Shown: positions 34,465 to 42,630 of the stretch, in pieces
How the letters are laid out: every line of letters starts with the position of its first letter
Numbering within the stretch: the stretch's first letter is position 1
NCBI GenBank assembly: GCA_023384675.1
Contig: JAHDVK010000009.1
Span: 169,042 to 233,041 of the forward strand
Origin: Bryobacteraceae bacterium
GTDB taxonomy: Bacteria; Acidobacteriota; Terriglobia; Bryobacterales; Bryobacteraceae
Length of the DNA: 64,000 bases
Direction of reading: 5' to 3'
The notes under the pieces: model-generated
Databases searched by the model: none
What the model saw: the letters and a program-made list of their open reading frames with translations, nothing else
Told to the model about the DNA's origin: nothing
Position numbers and translations under genes: made by a program

Positions 34465-36323
34465 GCGGGTGTGTCCCAGAGGGCGCGGTCCTCTGCCCGG
34501 ACATGCTCGATCCGATTGAATTCGAACCGCGCCAGGGTCTCCATGGACCGGCCGGGGCCGAATAGATAGCCCACGAATTGTCCGATGCCGTCGAGGGTGA
34601 GCCCGAGAGCAAGAACGGGCGCGGTGCGCAGCAGGAGAAAGCGGCTGCGGCCCGGTTTGAGGAAAGCTCTTACCGCGCGCCAGAAGCGCACGGCGGGAAT
34701 GAGCGGCGAGGCGGCGGCATAGAACAGCCTCCGGCGGCGCGGCCAGGCGGCGGCTCTCATGCCGGCGAACAGGCGGCCCCAGAGGAATTGCACGGGCAGC
34801 CAGGAACTCCAGAGAGAGTAGTTCACATGGGCGACGCGGGCCGCCGGTTCGATGCGGAGGGGCATTCCGCGGGAGGACCAATCGAAGTGCAGCACGGTTT
34901 CGGACTCGAGCATCGCTTCGAGCCGCCCGCCGAGCGCGAGCAGGAGGTCGCGTTTGTAGCTCGAGTTGTGGCCGGGCAGGAAGGAGGGGGAATGCGCCGG
35001 GGAGGGTTCCATCCAGGGTCCGTAGCCGATGAGAAAGTCGGCCCAGGAGACGAGGCTGCCGGGGTTGGCGTTGCGGACTACCGGACCGACGGCGGCCCAG
35101 GGTTCCTCATGGGCACGGATGAGCGCGGCGGCCCATTCGGGTTCGGGGAAGCAATGGTCCTCGGCGAGGGCCACGACGCGGCCGCGCGCACGGCGCACGC
35201 CGGCGGCATTGCCGTGAGCGATGGAGCGGACCGGCCCCACGCCAATGCGCTGCACGGCGGCGAAGGCGGTGGTTTCTTCGGGGGGCGCGGCGAGCGACTC
35301 TTCAGACGGTCCCACGAGCACGAGTTCGATTTCTCGGGCGGCGGTCTGGGCGCGGAGGCGGGCGACGGTGGTCCGGAGGGCGGGGTAGCCGCGTGTGGTG
35401 GTGGCGATCACCGAAAGGGGAAAGCGGGCTTCGGGGGCGGGCGCAACGGCGGCGGTGGGGAGATCGCGGGCGGCGGTGAGGATGGCGGTCAGCGAGGCAA
35501 GGCCGTCTTCGGCCGTGGCCGCGGGCGCGCCGCCGTGCCGGATCGCGTGAGCGAAGCGGCGCCATTGTTCGTCGTAGGATGCCTTGAAATTGCGGCCATA
35601 GGGGCGGACGCGGAGTTTGGACCCTTCGCCAGTTACTTCCACGTCGAAGCGGTCGCCCGCGATCAGCGAAAGCGTGGCCACGCAATGGACACCGCCGGGG
35701 AAGCGGGCTTCGAGGCGGGCCGATTCGTCGTCTAACATCTGCGATTGGGACTCGGCATTCACCTCTTCCGGCTCGGCATCGAGCAGGAAGCGCCACAGAT
35801 CGAGCAGATGAGAGCCGAGGTCGAGCAGCGCGCCGCCACCGGTGGCGCGGCGGCCGAGCCAATCGCGCGCGGAATAGCCGTTGTTCGTGGTCCAGGTGGC
35901 GTGAATCGACCGGATGCGGCCCAGCGCGCCCGCGGCGATGTGTGCGCGCAGGCGGGCGAAGTCCGCGTGGCAGCGCAGGTTGAATCCCACCGCGCAAACG
36001 CGGCCCGCGGCGCGCGCGGCATCGAGGATCGCGCGGGCGTCATCGGCGGCGGCGGCCAGGGGTTTTTCGATCATCACGTGGCGGCCGGCGCGGAGGGCGG
36101 CAACTGCGGCTTCCCGGTGTTGCGCGGGCGGCGATGCAATGAGCACGGCATCGCAGGGGACCTGTTCGAGCATCTCGCGGTAGCCGGTGAAATCGGCGCG
36201 CAGGCCGGGGGCGGGGTCGGCGGTCGCGGCTACTTCGAATGCGCGGGTGCGGGCAAGAGCGGGAAGATGCAGTTCGCGCGACGCCCATCCGAGCCCGATC
36301 ACGGCCAATTTGGGCAGGGCCAT
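34419..36323 (-). CDS. Gfo/Idh/MocA oxidoreductase fused to GT2-type glycosyltransferase
   Basis: 634 aa from the ATG at 36323; a TTG at 36338 would add five residues. Residues 1 to about 285: Gfo/Idh/MocA, with AVIGLGWASRELHLPAL, the ASPPAQHREAAVAALRAGRHVMIEKPLA cofactor region written across about 68-95 (Lys in EKPLA), and GGGALLDLGSHLLDL. Residues about 300-560: GT-A glycosyltransferase, with FPLSVIATTTRGYPALRTTV, LAEDHCFPEPEWAAAL (an EDH metal-site variant) and FLPGHNSSYKRDLLLALGG. C-terminal hydrophobic stretches near 555-600 suggest membrane association. One chain thus couples sugar oxidation/reduction with sugar transfer, an unusual fusion. Divergent from the NtrC gene. Confidence 0.82.
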   Translation of the reverse strand: MALPKLAVIGLGWASRELHLPALARTRAFEVAATADPAPGLRADFTGYREMLEQVPCDAVLIASPPAQHREAAVAALRAGRHVMIEKPLAAAADDARAILDAARAAGRVCAVGFNLRCHADFARLRAHIAAGALGRIRSIHATWTTNNGYSARDWLGRRATGGGALLDLGSHLLDLWRFLLDAEPEEVNAESQSQMLDDESARLEARFPGGVHCVATLSLIAGDRFDVEVTGEGSKLRVRPYGRNFKASYDEQWRRFAHAIRHGGAPAATAEDGLASLTAILTAARDLPTAAVAPAPEARFPLSVIATTTRGYPALRTTVARLRAQTAAREIELVLVGPSEESLAAPPEETTAFAAVQRIGVGPVRSIAHGNAAGVRRARGRVVALAEDHCFPEPEWAAALIRAHEEPWAAVGPVVRNANPGSLVSWADFLIGYGPWMEPSPAHSPSFLPGHNSSYKRDLLLALGGRLEAMLESETVLHFDWSSRGMPLRIEPAARVAHVNYSLWSSWLPVQFLWGRLFAGMRAAAWPRRRRLFYAAASPLIPAVRFWRAVRAFLKPGRSRFLLLRTAPVLALGLTLDGIGQFVGYLFGPGRSMETLARFEFNRIEHVRAEDRALWDTPAHTTGPGSTTVNVEP

Positions 36324-36340
36324 TGCTGCGTTTCTCAAGC

Positions 36341-36347
36341 TAGACTA
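36341..36347. promoter_or_regulatory. Shared symmetric -10 (TAGACTA)
   Basis: TAGACT on plus lies 10 nt before the ATG at 36357, with an AGAGGG site between; TAGTCT on minus lies 18 nt before the ATG at 36323. Confidence 0.4.
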
Positions 36348-36356
36348 GAGGGTATC

Positions 36357-37682
36357 ATGACGCCGTTATTGCTGGTCGAAGACGATCCAGCGGTGCGATC
36401 CACCATCAGCACGTTTCTCGAGTTGGAAGGATACGCCGTGGATGCGGTGTCGTCCACCCGGGAGGCGATGGAGCGGCTCGCCGGGAGCCCTTATCCGATT
36501 GTGGTCTCGGACATTTACATCGACCAGCGGACGGGGATTGACGTACTGAACGCGGCGCGGGCGGCGGATCCGCGGTCGGCGGTGATCCTGATGTCGGCCC
36601 GCGGCAGCATGGAGACCGTAATGGCGGCAACGCGCGGAGGCGCGTTCGATTACCTGGCGAAGCCGTTCGAGTTGGATAGTCTGCTGGAGATCATCCGCCG
36701 CGCGGAAAACGCGGCTGTGCCCGACGAGGAAGACGAGGATATCGATCCCGAAGAGCCGCTGGTGACCGAAATGATCGGCAGTTCGGCGAATTTGGTCGAG
36801 ATTTATAAGACGATTTCGCGCGTGGCGCCGACCGATGCGCTGGTGCTGATCGAGGGAGAAACCGGGACGGGCAAGGAGTTGATCGCGCACATGCTGCACG
36901 CCAACAGCCTGCGCGCGGAGAAGCCGTTTCTGCCGGTGGATTGCGCGTCGCTGGCCCCGACATTGATCGAAAGCGAACTGTTCGGCGCGGTGCGGGGGGC
37001 GTTCACGGGAGCGGACCGCGACCGGCAGGGGGTGTTTGAGGCCGCCAGCGGCGGAACGGTGTTTTTGGACGAAATCGGCGAAATCGACCTCAATTTTCAG
37101 CTCAAACTGCTGCGATTCATGCAGGAGAAGGAGATCCGCCCGCTGGGTTCGTCGAAGCCGAAGAAGGTGGACGTGCGCATTCTGGCGGCCACGAACCGGA
37201 ACCTGCGCCGGATGGTGGAAGAGGGCAAGTTTCGCGAGGATCTTTGGTACCGGCTGGACGTCGTGAGGATCGAGGTGCCGCCGTTGCGCGAGCGCCGCGG
37301 CGATGTGCCCTTGCTCGCCGGGGCGTTTCTGAAGCGCTACAACGCGCGCTACGGGATGGAGGCGCGGTTGACCGAATCCGGCATGCGGGCGCTGGAGGAA
37401 TACACCTGGCCGGGCAACGTGCGGCAGCTGCAGCACATGGTGGAAAGGCTGGTGATTCTCGCGCCGGGGGGCCGCATCACCGAGGACGCCGTGGACGACG
37501 CGATCCGCTCCTCCAGTCCGCGCGAGCAGTCGGGCGAGACGCTGGCGGACACGGAGATGGAGCAGATCCGCAAGGTGCTGGCGGCGGCGGGGGGCAACAA
37601 AAGCCGGGCGGCGCGAATCCTGGGAATCGAGCGCAAAACGCTGTACCGGAAGATCGAAAGGATGGGCTTGGGCGGCAGCTGA
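36357..37682 (+). CDS. NtrC-family sigma54-dependent response regulator
   Basis: 441 aa. Receiver (1-120) with VEDD, phospho-Asp52 (VVSDIYID) and Lys in YLAKPF. An acidic linker ([11 protein letters not shown]) is followed by the AAA+ domain (about 130-370) with [14 protein letters not shown] (sigma54 contact, in [13 protein letters not shown]), [10 protein letters not shown] and R-finger segments ([18 protein letters not shown]). Fis-type HTH at the end ([20 protein letters not shown]). It activates sigma54 promoters when phosphorylated. No -24/-12 site was spotted nearby. Its kinase may be the CHASE2 protein at 32629. Confidence 0.95.
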   Translation: MTPLLLVEDDPAVRSTISTFLELEGYAVDAVSSTREAMERLAGSPYPIVVSDIYIDQRTGIDVLNAARAADPRSAVILMSARGSMETVMAATRGGAFDYLAKPFELDSLLEIIRRAENAAVPDEEDEDIDPEEPLVTEMIGSSANLVEIYKTISRVAPTDALVLIEGETGTGKELIAHMLHANSLRAEKPFLPVDCASLAPTLIESELFGAVRGAFTGADRDRQGVFEAASGGTVFLDEIGEIDLNFQLKLLRFMQEKEIRPLGSSKPKKVDVRILAATNRNLRRMVEEGKFREDLWYRLDVVRIEVPPLRERRGDVPLLAGAFLKRYNARYGMEARLTESGMRALEEYTWPGNVRQLQHMVERLVILAPGGRITEDAVDDAIRSSSPREQSGETLADTEMEQIRKVLAAAGGNKSRAARILGIERKTLYRKIERMGLGGS

Positions 37683-38243
37683 GGGGGTTGTGAAGAAATC
37701 CTCGGCTCGCCATCGGTCCTCCCCCAGGGCAGTCTGCCTCCAGTTGACGGGTGTGTGCAAAAATACCCGCTGGTAGCGCGTGCCTGCCGGCTGACGCCTG
37801 CAGCCGTTACGTGATCTTTCTTAAGTGATTTATTTGCAATTTGTTACAGCTGCCACCGTAAGGAAGACACACCCGGTAAGCATTCCGGCCGGCAGCCGAT
37901 TTTTTCACCCACGCTGACAGTGGATGCTCATGCAGCTTTGCAAATAGGATAGTTGTGGGCCGGCGCGTTGGGCGGAGCGGGCCGGGATCAGATCCCATTG
38001 GTCAGCAGAGGTTTGCGTGGGCGGAACTGAAGCTCCGCGCGGACTCAAGTCCGCCCTACCGTTGTCCGGGGCCTGCCGAAAATTTCGGATATGCGCATCT
38101 GGTTCAGGTAACCCTTATGTACCCCTAAACGTCTGAATTAATACGAGAGAAATAGCGGCTCCAGATTCTGAAAGCAGGAGTACAATGGGGCTGCCTGAAC
38201 TCATACGGCCCTTGTATCTAAACCAAACGGGAGGTCAAAATCC
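37683..38243. other. Intergenic region with REP-like element
   Basis: 561 bp without a supportable gene. Holds a CGGGT...ACCCG hairpin near 37755, an AT-rich patch (37808-37850), the REP-like element at 38021, and the leader of the microprotein at 38244 (TACAAT at 38181 is a possible -10, giving a leader of about 55 nt). Confidence 0.5.
38021..38054 (+). repeat. REP-like double hairpin, copy 3
   Basis: GCGGAACTGAAGCTCCGC (38021-38038) and GCGGACTCAAGTCCGC (38039-38054), followed by CCTACC. It has the same two-hairpin plan as the copies at 27435 and 28742, with paired substitutions in the second stem. Confidence 0.7.
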
Positions 38244-38390
38244 ATGTTCGAAACTCTCGACGAACGCATCCAGCAGGAAGCGAAAGAAACCAGCCCCCGC
38301 GAGAAGTACATGAAGTGGGCGATGACGGTGGTTGTGACCGTCCTGCTTTTCGGCGGTTTGTACGTCAGCATGTTGATGATGGAGCAATAG
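38244..38390 (+). CDS. 48-residue single-pass membrane microprotein
   Basis: 48 aa: a charged N-terminal half (MFETLDERIQQEAKE, then TSPREKYMKW) followed by one hydrophobic helix (AMTVVVTVLLFGGLYVSM) and a short LMMEQ tail. A strong GGGAGGT ribosome site lies 9 nt before the ATG, and the intergenic context supports a real gene. The orientation is probably N-in/C-out by the positive residues before the helix. Similar tiny proteins occur in Acidobacteriota, but I do not recognise a named family. Function unknown. Confidence 0.7.
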   Translation: MFETLDERIQQEAKETSPREKYMKWAMTVVVTVLLFGGLYVSMLMMEQ

Positions 38391-38478
38391 CTCCGGCATC
38401 GCGGCTGCCAGGCTGCACAAGTTGAAGGCGCCGGCGGCGCCGCTTTGAGGGCGTGGCCGGCAATTGACAAGCGAGATG

Positions 38479-38574
38479 GAACAGACCGGGTTAACTCCCC
38501 GGGTGTGTCCGCCGGTGGCAGGAGTAAAGCTGTGCTTGTATCCTCGGCGGGACAGGGAGTTGCCTGGTCTGTTC
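38479..38574 (+). ncRNA. Candidate structured RNA: 96-nt long hairpin
   Basis: Outer arms GAACAGACC (38479-38487) and GGTCTGTTC (38566-38574) pair perfectly and continue as GGG/CCT, AACTCCC (38493-38499) with GGGAGTT (38555-38561), TGTCCGCCG (38506-38514) with CGGCGGGACA (38545-38554), and AGGA...AGC with GCTT...TCCT around a short apical loop. Nearly the whole element folds into one interrupted rod. No open frame or known RNA family was recognised. Either strand could be the transcribed one; it sits downstream of the lysozyme-like gene (minus) and after the microprotein (plus). Confidence 0.45.
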
Positions 38575-38655
38575 TCTTTTCAGGTCTGAAACTCTTGGTT
38601 GAGGAGCGCCGGACCTGTCCTGCCCGGCGCTTGCGGGTTCTCGACCCAGGGTAGG

Positions 38656-39147
38656 CTAGAAGGCGCCCTCCGGTACGAGATTGAGCGGACCGAACTGCGC
38701 CATCACCATCTTGACCGCGACACGGTATTCGGGCCGGGGGTTGTAGGTACGGAGCACGCCGTCCAGGTTTTTGTTACGGTACAGGTGCGACCGGTTGAGC
38801 CGCGAAGCGACGCGGTAGATGCCTTCTCGCGAGGTGCGGAAGCCGGTGTCGCCGTTATCCCAACCAAACATGTTGTTATTGCGGGAGGCCTTGCCGCCGG
38901 TGCTTTCCACCATGCTGAGCGAAGGCAGCAGCCGCCAGTCCAGGTTGTTCTGGTCGGCGGCAGCCACGAAGTCCTCGGCGTATACGTGCGCCGGGCAGTC
39001 GCGCTCCAGAAAATACTGCTTGATTCGTAGAAGCCGGGGGTCGGTGGGGGCGGTGACATCGGGGAGCCGGGAACCGGGATCAGCCGTTCCCTGCGCCGCG
39101 AGCAACCCGGCCACCAGGACCAAGCCTCTCGAGATCGCTTTCGTCAT
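38656..39147 (-). CDS. Secreted lysozyme-like (glucosaminidase-type) protein
   Basis: 163 aa from the ATG at 39147 (a TTG one codon earlier is possible). Signal peptide MTKAISRGLVLVAGLLAAQG. Lysozyme-fold signatures: AAADQNNLDWRLLPSLSMVE with the probable catalytic Glu, STGGKASRNNNMFGWDNGD, GIYRVASRLN and LRTYNPRPEYRVAV. These match glucosaminidase/SLT-like muralytic proteins of about this size. A GAGAGG site precedes it. A promoter-like pair at 39338-39365 predicts a long leader of about 180 nt with hairpins. Confidence 0.75.
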   Translation of the reverse strand: MTKAISRGLVLVAGLLAAQGTADPGSRLPDVTAPTDPRLLRIKQYFLERDCPAHVYAEDFVAAADQNNLDWRLLPSLSMVESTGGKASRNNNMFGWDNGDTGFRTSREGIYRVASRLNRSHLYRNKNLDGVLRTYNPRPEYRVAVKMVMAQFGPLNLVPEGAF

Positions 39148-39478
39148 CAATACATAACCTCTCTGCTTTGGTGATCCAGTTTCAGATGTTTGCTTTATCT
39201 GGCTTCGCCGGACAGTGGCGATGACTGCTCGAAATCGAGCGAGGCAAGCGGGGCTTCAAAGCGCCGGTTGCCGTCAGTGCCGGCCGCGTCGTTTGAACGG
39301 GCCGGATGGCGGATCAATGCGTTGTGCGCATACTGTCATTCTACCATGGAAGGCAGTATTTCCAAGAAGTCTAAGTCATTCATAAATCTGAGGTTATTGC
39401 ATGAGACTTGCTTGTCTGATACAGCAAAGGCTGTATTCCGGCCAATTGTGGGACGCCAGAGCAGAAGGCGGGCTCTGG
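39148..39478. other. Spacer with long leader of the lysozyme-like gene
   Basis: 331 bp without a gene. On the minus strand the predicted leader contains an ATGCG-CACAA-CGCAT hairpin (39323-39337) and GCTCGA-TT-TCGAGC (39227-39240). No known riboswitch consensus was recognised. Confidence 0.4.
39338..39365 (-). promoter_or_regulatory. Promoter of the lysozyme-like gene
   Basis: On minus: -35 TTGGAA (39365-39360), 16-nt spacer, -10 TAGAAT (39343-39338). Transcription would begin near 39331, about 180 nt before the start codon. Confidence 0.45.
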
Positions 39479-40951
39479 CTAGAGCGACCGGAGAAAGGCC
39501 AGGAGCGACCGCTTTTCTTCGGCAGTCAGGCTGAGGCCGAAGGGGTGGCCGGGGATGCCGCGGCGGTCGCCGGCGGGGCCCTTCCAGCCGCCGGGGACAT
39601 GGTCCGGCTTGAGGCGCGCGGGGTCGAACATCTCTTCGAGGGAGGCCACCGAGGCGTCGTGAAGCAGTCGGGTGCGGGTCCAGACGCCGCGCAGGGTGGG
39701 GATCTTATAGAAACCAGTGCCTTTGCGGGTGCGGAGGGCGAGTTCGGGGTCGGTGGCGACGGTAAGATGGACAATGTCTTCGGCGTAAGGGTGATCGGCG
39801 GGCGGCTTGAAGCCCTGGGCGAGCGTCAGTTTGCCGGAGGTGTAATTGGGAGGGGTGTGGCAGGTGACGCAGCCTTCGCGCTGAAAGATTTTCTGACCGG
39901 CGTCGCGCAGTGATTTCGGGGCGGGATTCGGGTTCCGGGGGGCGTCCAGGGACATGAGATAGACGCCGATGGCATAGAGAACTTCGTCTGCGTAGCGAAC
40001 CCGGATCTGGCGCTGTTCTGGGGTGAGGATCTCGTGGGGGCCGAAGGTCATGGGGTCGGCGCCGTTGACGAAAGCGGCATAGCGGGCGAGGTCTTCGGCT
40101 CCGCGCATGCGATGGGTGGCGGTGGCGTCGATGTAGCGGGAATAGCGGATCACCCGGAGATCGGGAACCTTGGTCTGCGCCCACGGGCTTCCATGGAAGC
40201 GGGCGAAGGTGCCGGGGTCGCCAACAAAGAGGGCGCCGGGGGGGTGGGTCAGCTTTTCCTTTAATGCTTCGACCCGCGGGTCGGGGTTCCATGGGACGGT
40301 GTAGGATCGCCACAGGGCCTGGAGGAAAGTGTCTCCGGGGAAGAAGCGGGTGTAGGCGAGCGGTACAAGATCGACCCCGGCGGGATTGCGGTCGGTGGGT
40401 CCGGCAGGCTCGACGCCGGCGGGTCCGCCGAAGTGGACTTTACCGTTGGGGTCGAAATGGACGTGGCAGAGGGAGCATTCGCGCTCGGAAAGCATGACCC
40501 CCTGCTCGGTCACCACCCAGCGGTTGCCGATGATGCTGCCGTCTGGAAGCAGGTAGGCGTTCTTGAAGGCTTCAGGGTCGCGGGCGCGGGCGATGAGTTT
40601 GGGGTCGGCGGTGCGGAAGAGGAGGTTGTCGAGGTCTTCGAAGGCGCGTTCGCCGGCGGTGGCCCAATCGCGGGCGGAGCGGATTTTGGCCGCGTCCACG
40701 AGAGGCTGGGGCTTCTGCTTCTGGAGCCAATCCCAATAGCCCTTTGGTTCATGGTTGGGATGATAGACGGGATAGGTTTTCAGGTTATCGCCGGGGATGG
40801 CGTAATATTCAGCGGCGGAGTAATGACCGGGGCGGACGCCAAGGGCGGCGATAGGGGTGGCCCAGTCTTTCAGGGCCTCGTCGTCCCAGATGCGGGGTAG
40901 TTCGGCGGCGGGCAGGATCGAGACGAGGAAGAGAAGACCGAGAAAACGCAC
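39479..40951 (-). CDS. Dihaem cytochrome c peroxidase-like protein
   Basis: 490 aa with a signal peptide (FLGLLFLVSILPAA). Two haem c sites: CSLCH (159-163) and CVTCH (361-365), in the MauG/CcpA-like order. HDASVASLEEMFDP near the C-terminus is the conserved segment of the family. Periplasmic electron transfer or peroxide reduction is likely; long acidobacterial members are often of unknown substrate. The GTG start is six nt after TATACT on minus, so the message is probably leaderless. Confidence 0.85.
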   Translation of the reverse strand: MRFLGLLFLVSILPAAELPRIWDDEALKDWATPIAALGVRPGHYSAAEYYAIPGDNLKTYPVYHPNHEPKGYWDWLQKQKPQPLVDAAKIRSARDWATAGERAFEDLDNLLFRTADPKLIARARDPEAFKNAYLLPDGSIIGNRWVVTEQGVMLSERECSLCHVHFDPNGKVHFGGPAGVEPAGPTDRNPAGVDLVPLAYTRFFPGDTFLQALWRSYTVPWNPDPRVEALKEKLTHPPGALFVGDPGTFARFHGSPWAQTKVPDLRVIRYSRYIDATATHRMRGAEDLARYAAFVNGADPMTFGPHEILTPEQRQIRVRYADEVLYAIGVYLMSLDAPRNPNPAPKSLRDAGQKIFQREGCVTCHTPPNYTSGKLTLAQGFKPPADHPYAEDIVHLTVATDPELALRTRKGTGFYKIPTLRGVWTRTRLLHDASVASLEEMFDPARLKPDHVPGGWKGPAGDRRGIPGHPFGLSLTAEEKRSLLAFLRSL

Positions 40952-40957
40952 TCGTAC

Positions 40958-40963
40958 AGTATA
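40958..40963 (-). promoter_or_regulatory. -10 of the dihaem cytochrome gene, leaderless type
   Basis: TATACT on minus (40963-40958), then six nt, then the GTG start codon at 40951. No Shine-Dalgarno site is present. Confidence 0.55.
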
Positions 40964-40998
40964 AGACCAAGTGTGAGGGGAAACTATGGGGATGGGGA

Positions 40999-41970
40999 CT
41001 ATGGAGGTGTCTTGTCTTTGTGTTGCGGAATGCCCGGGGCCCGGTAGCCGCTGCGGGCGTGGAGTTTGACGCGGCCGAGGCGGCGGCGGGCGGTGGGGGT
41101 GAGTTCGACGCGAATGGCGCGCCGTTCGCCTGGTTTGGTTTCAGGCATAGGGTAGTAGAAGCTGTAGCGGCTGCGAAGGCGGTGGATCAGGTTCTGGAAG
41201 TCGCGTTCGGGGTTCCGGGTGTACAGCATTTCGCCGCCGGTGGCCTCGGCGAGCGGGTCCATGCTGGCGCCGTACTTCTGTTCGTGGATGGAGCGGCGGG
41301 CGCCTTTGGTCACCCCGAGGGGAAAAACGCGCGAGGGTCCGCCGGGCATCCTGAGAACCAGGCCGGTCACGACGAGATCGAGCCGCCAAAGGTCATGGAT
41401 GACCTGTTCGAGCTCAGCGCCATGGGGTACGCCGCGGTTATCAGTGATGACGAGGATGGCGCGGCGGCGCGGTTCCGGAGGCCGCATATCGAGATTGTGC
41501 CCGGCGACATGGATGGCGTGGCGGAGGGGGGTGCCTCCAACGAAGGGGACGTCGCGCACGAGGCGTTCGACGGCTTCGTGGACGAGTTCGTGGTCGGTGG
41601 TGAAGGGCAGGAGGCGGAGCAAGAGGTTGGAGAAGGCGAAGACGGCGACGCGGTCGCCGGGGCGGAGTTCGGCGAGGGCGGCGCGCGCGCCTTCGGCGAC
41701 TTTGGCGACGCCGGGCTTCATGCTGCCGCTGACGTCGAAGAGCAGAATGAGATCGAGGGGCTCTTCGGTGTGGGCGAAGTGGCGCAGCGATTGGGGGCGG
41801 CCGTTGTCGAAAACGAGGAAGTCCCCGGCGGTGAGGGGCGGGGTTGCGGGCGGCAGGCCCTGGAGTCCGGCATCGACGCGCACGAGGCTGACTTCCGCGC
41901 GGAAGACCTGAGGGGTCTCCTGCGCGGGCAGCGGCAGCGCCATGAGGAGAACGGCGGGCAGCAGCCTCAT
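40999..41970 (-). CDS. VWFA-related acidobacterial domain protein
   Basis: 323 aa with a signal peptide (LLPAVLLMALPLPAQ). N-terminal VRVDAGLQGLPPATPPLTAGDF followed by a VWA domain with the MIDAS motif DVSGS (79-83), VFVGGTPLRHAIH-like T site (DVPFVGGTPLRHAI) and ILVITDNRG (Asp). It corresponds to the 'VWFA-related Acidobacterial domain' family, secreted proteins of unknown role, probably metal-dependent protein binding. A TATGCT lies nine nt before the ATG. Confidence 0.88.
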   Translation of the reverse strand: MRLLPAVLLMALPLPAQETPQVFRAEVSLVRVDAGLQGLPPATPPLTAGDFLVFDNGRPQSLRHFAHTEEPLDLILLFDVSGSMKPGVAKVAEGARAALAELRPGDRVAVFAFSNLLLRLLPFTTDHELVHEAVERLVRDVPFVGGTPLRHAIHVAGHNLDMRPPEPRRRAILVITDNRGVPHGAELEQVIHDLWRLDLVVTGLVLRMPGGPSRVFPLGVTKGARRSIHEQKYGASMDPLAEATGGEMLYTRNPERDFQNLIHRLRSRYSFYYPMPETKPGERRAIRVELTPTARRRLGRVKLHARSGYRAPGIPQHKDKTPP

Positions 41971-42032
41971 CTCACTTCCAGCATAGCCAGCCGGGCCGCT
42001 GGTATTCTGAGTGAAGACTCCCGCACTTATCC

Positions 42033-42626
42033 ATGTTTCTCAAAATTCTGTCGCATCCGGTTTTCGTCAACCTGAACTTTCACATGCCGATGGTGGTCGA
42101 TCTGCGGCATCCGCTGATCTTGCTGGCCGGCGAAAACGGCTCGGGCAAATCGACGCTGCTGTGGTCGATCTATTACGCGTTGAAGGGCGAGGCCGTGGAC
42201 GGCTACGTGTGCCGCGTGGAGAACAAGCCGGAGATCCCGAAGGTGTTTTTGTTCGACGCCGAGCAGCACAACCCGCGCATGCATCCCGAACTGCTGACCA
42301 CGCCCGAGATGCAGGAGTTCGTCCAGATGGCGAGCCACGGCCAGGTGATGCTGTCGATGTTCCGCGAGACGTTTCCAGCGCTGCCCGAGGGGACCGTGCT
42401 GCTGCTGGACGAGCCCGAGATGGCGCTGTCGCAGTCTAATCAGCGGCGCGTGCTGAAGATGATGATGGAGCTGTGCGACCAGAAGAAATTCCGGATCATC
42501 TGCGCGACGCACTCGCCGGTGTTTATCGACGATCCGCAGACCTACGTAATCAACCTCGACAACCACATCAACCGGAATGTGGCCCCGGAAGGCCTTGGCG
42601 TCGAGGGGTCGAGCACGATTCAATAG
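42033..42626 (+). CDS. Small AAA/ABC-type ATPase (OLD/RecF-like fold)
   Basis: 197 aa. Walker A GENGSGKST (33-41), Walker B TVLLLDEPEMALS, and switch ATHSPVF near 157-163. No transmembrane or extra domain, and the signature helix region is short. It resembles single-domain AAA_21-like ATPases rather than transporter subunits. The next gene starts 4 bp after the stop, so it is likely in one operon with the ligase/acyltransferase fusion. Confidence 0.82.
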   Translation: MFLKILSHPVFVNLNFHMPMVVDLRHPLILLAGENGSGKSTLLWSIYYALKGEAVDGYVCRVENKPEIPKVFLFDAEQHNPRMHPELLTTPEMQEFVQMASHGQVMLSMFRETFPALPEGTVLLLDEPEMALSQSNQRRVLKMMMELCDQKKFRIICATHSPVFIDDPQTYVINLDNHINRNVAPEGLGVEGSSTIQ

Positions 42627-42630
42627 AGCA

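Noticed and set aside
35745..36356. Upstream extension of the NtrC-type regulator
   Set aside because: Antisense to the Gfo/Idh-GT2 gene; the receiver domain begins exactly at the ATG at 36357.
38479..38574. SRP 4.5S RNA, 6S RNA or cyclic-dinucleotide riboswitch
   Set aside because: The conserved SRP tetraloop region, the 6S central bubble layout and the ydaO/GEMM core motifs are not present.
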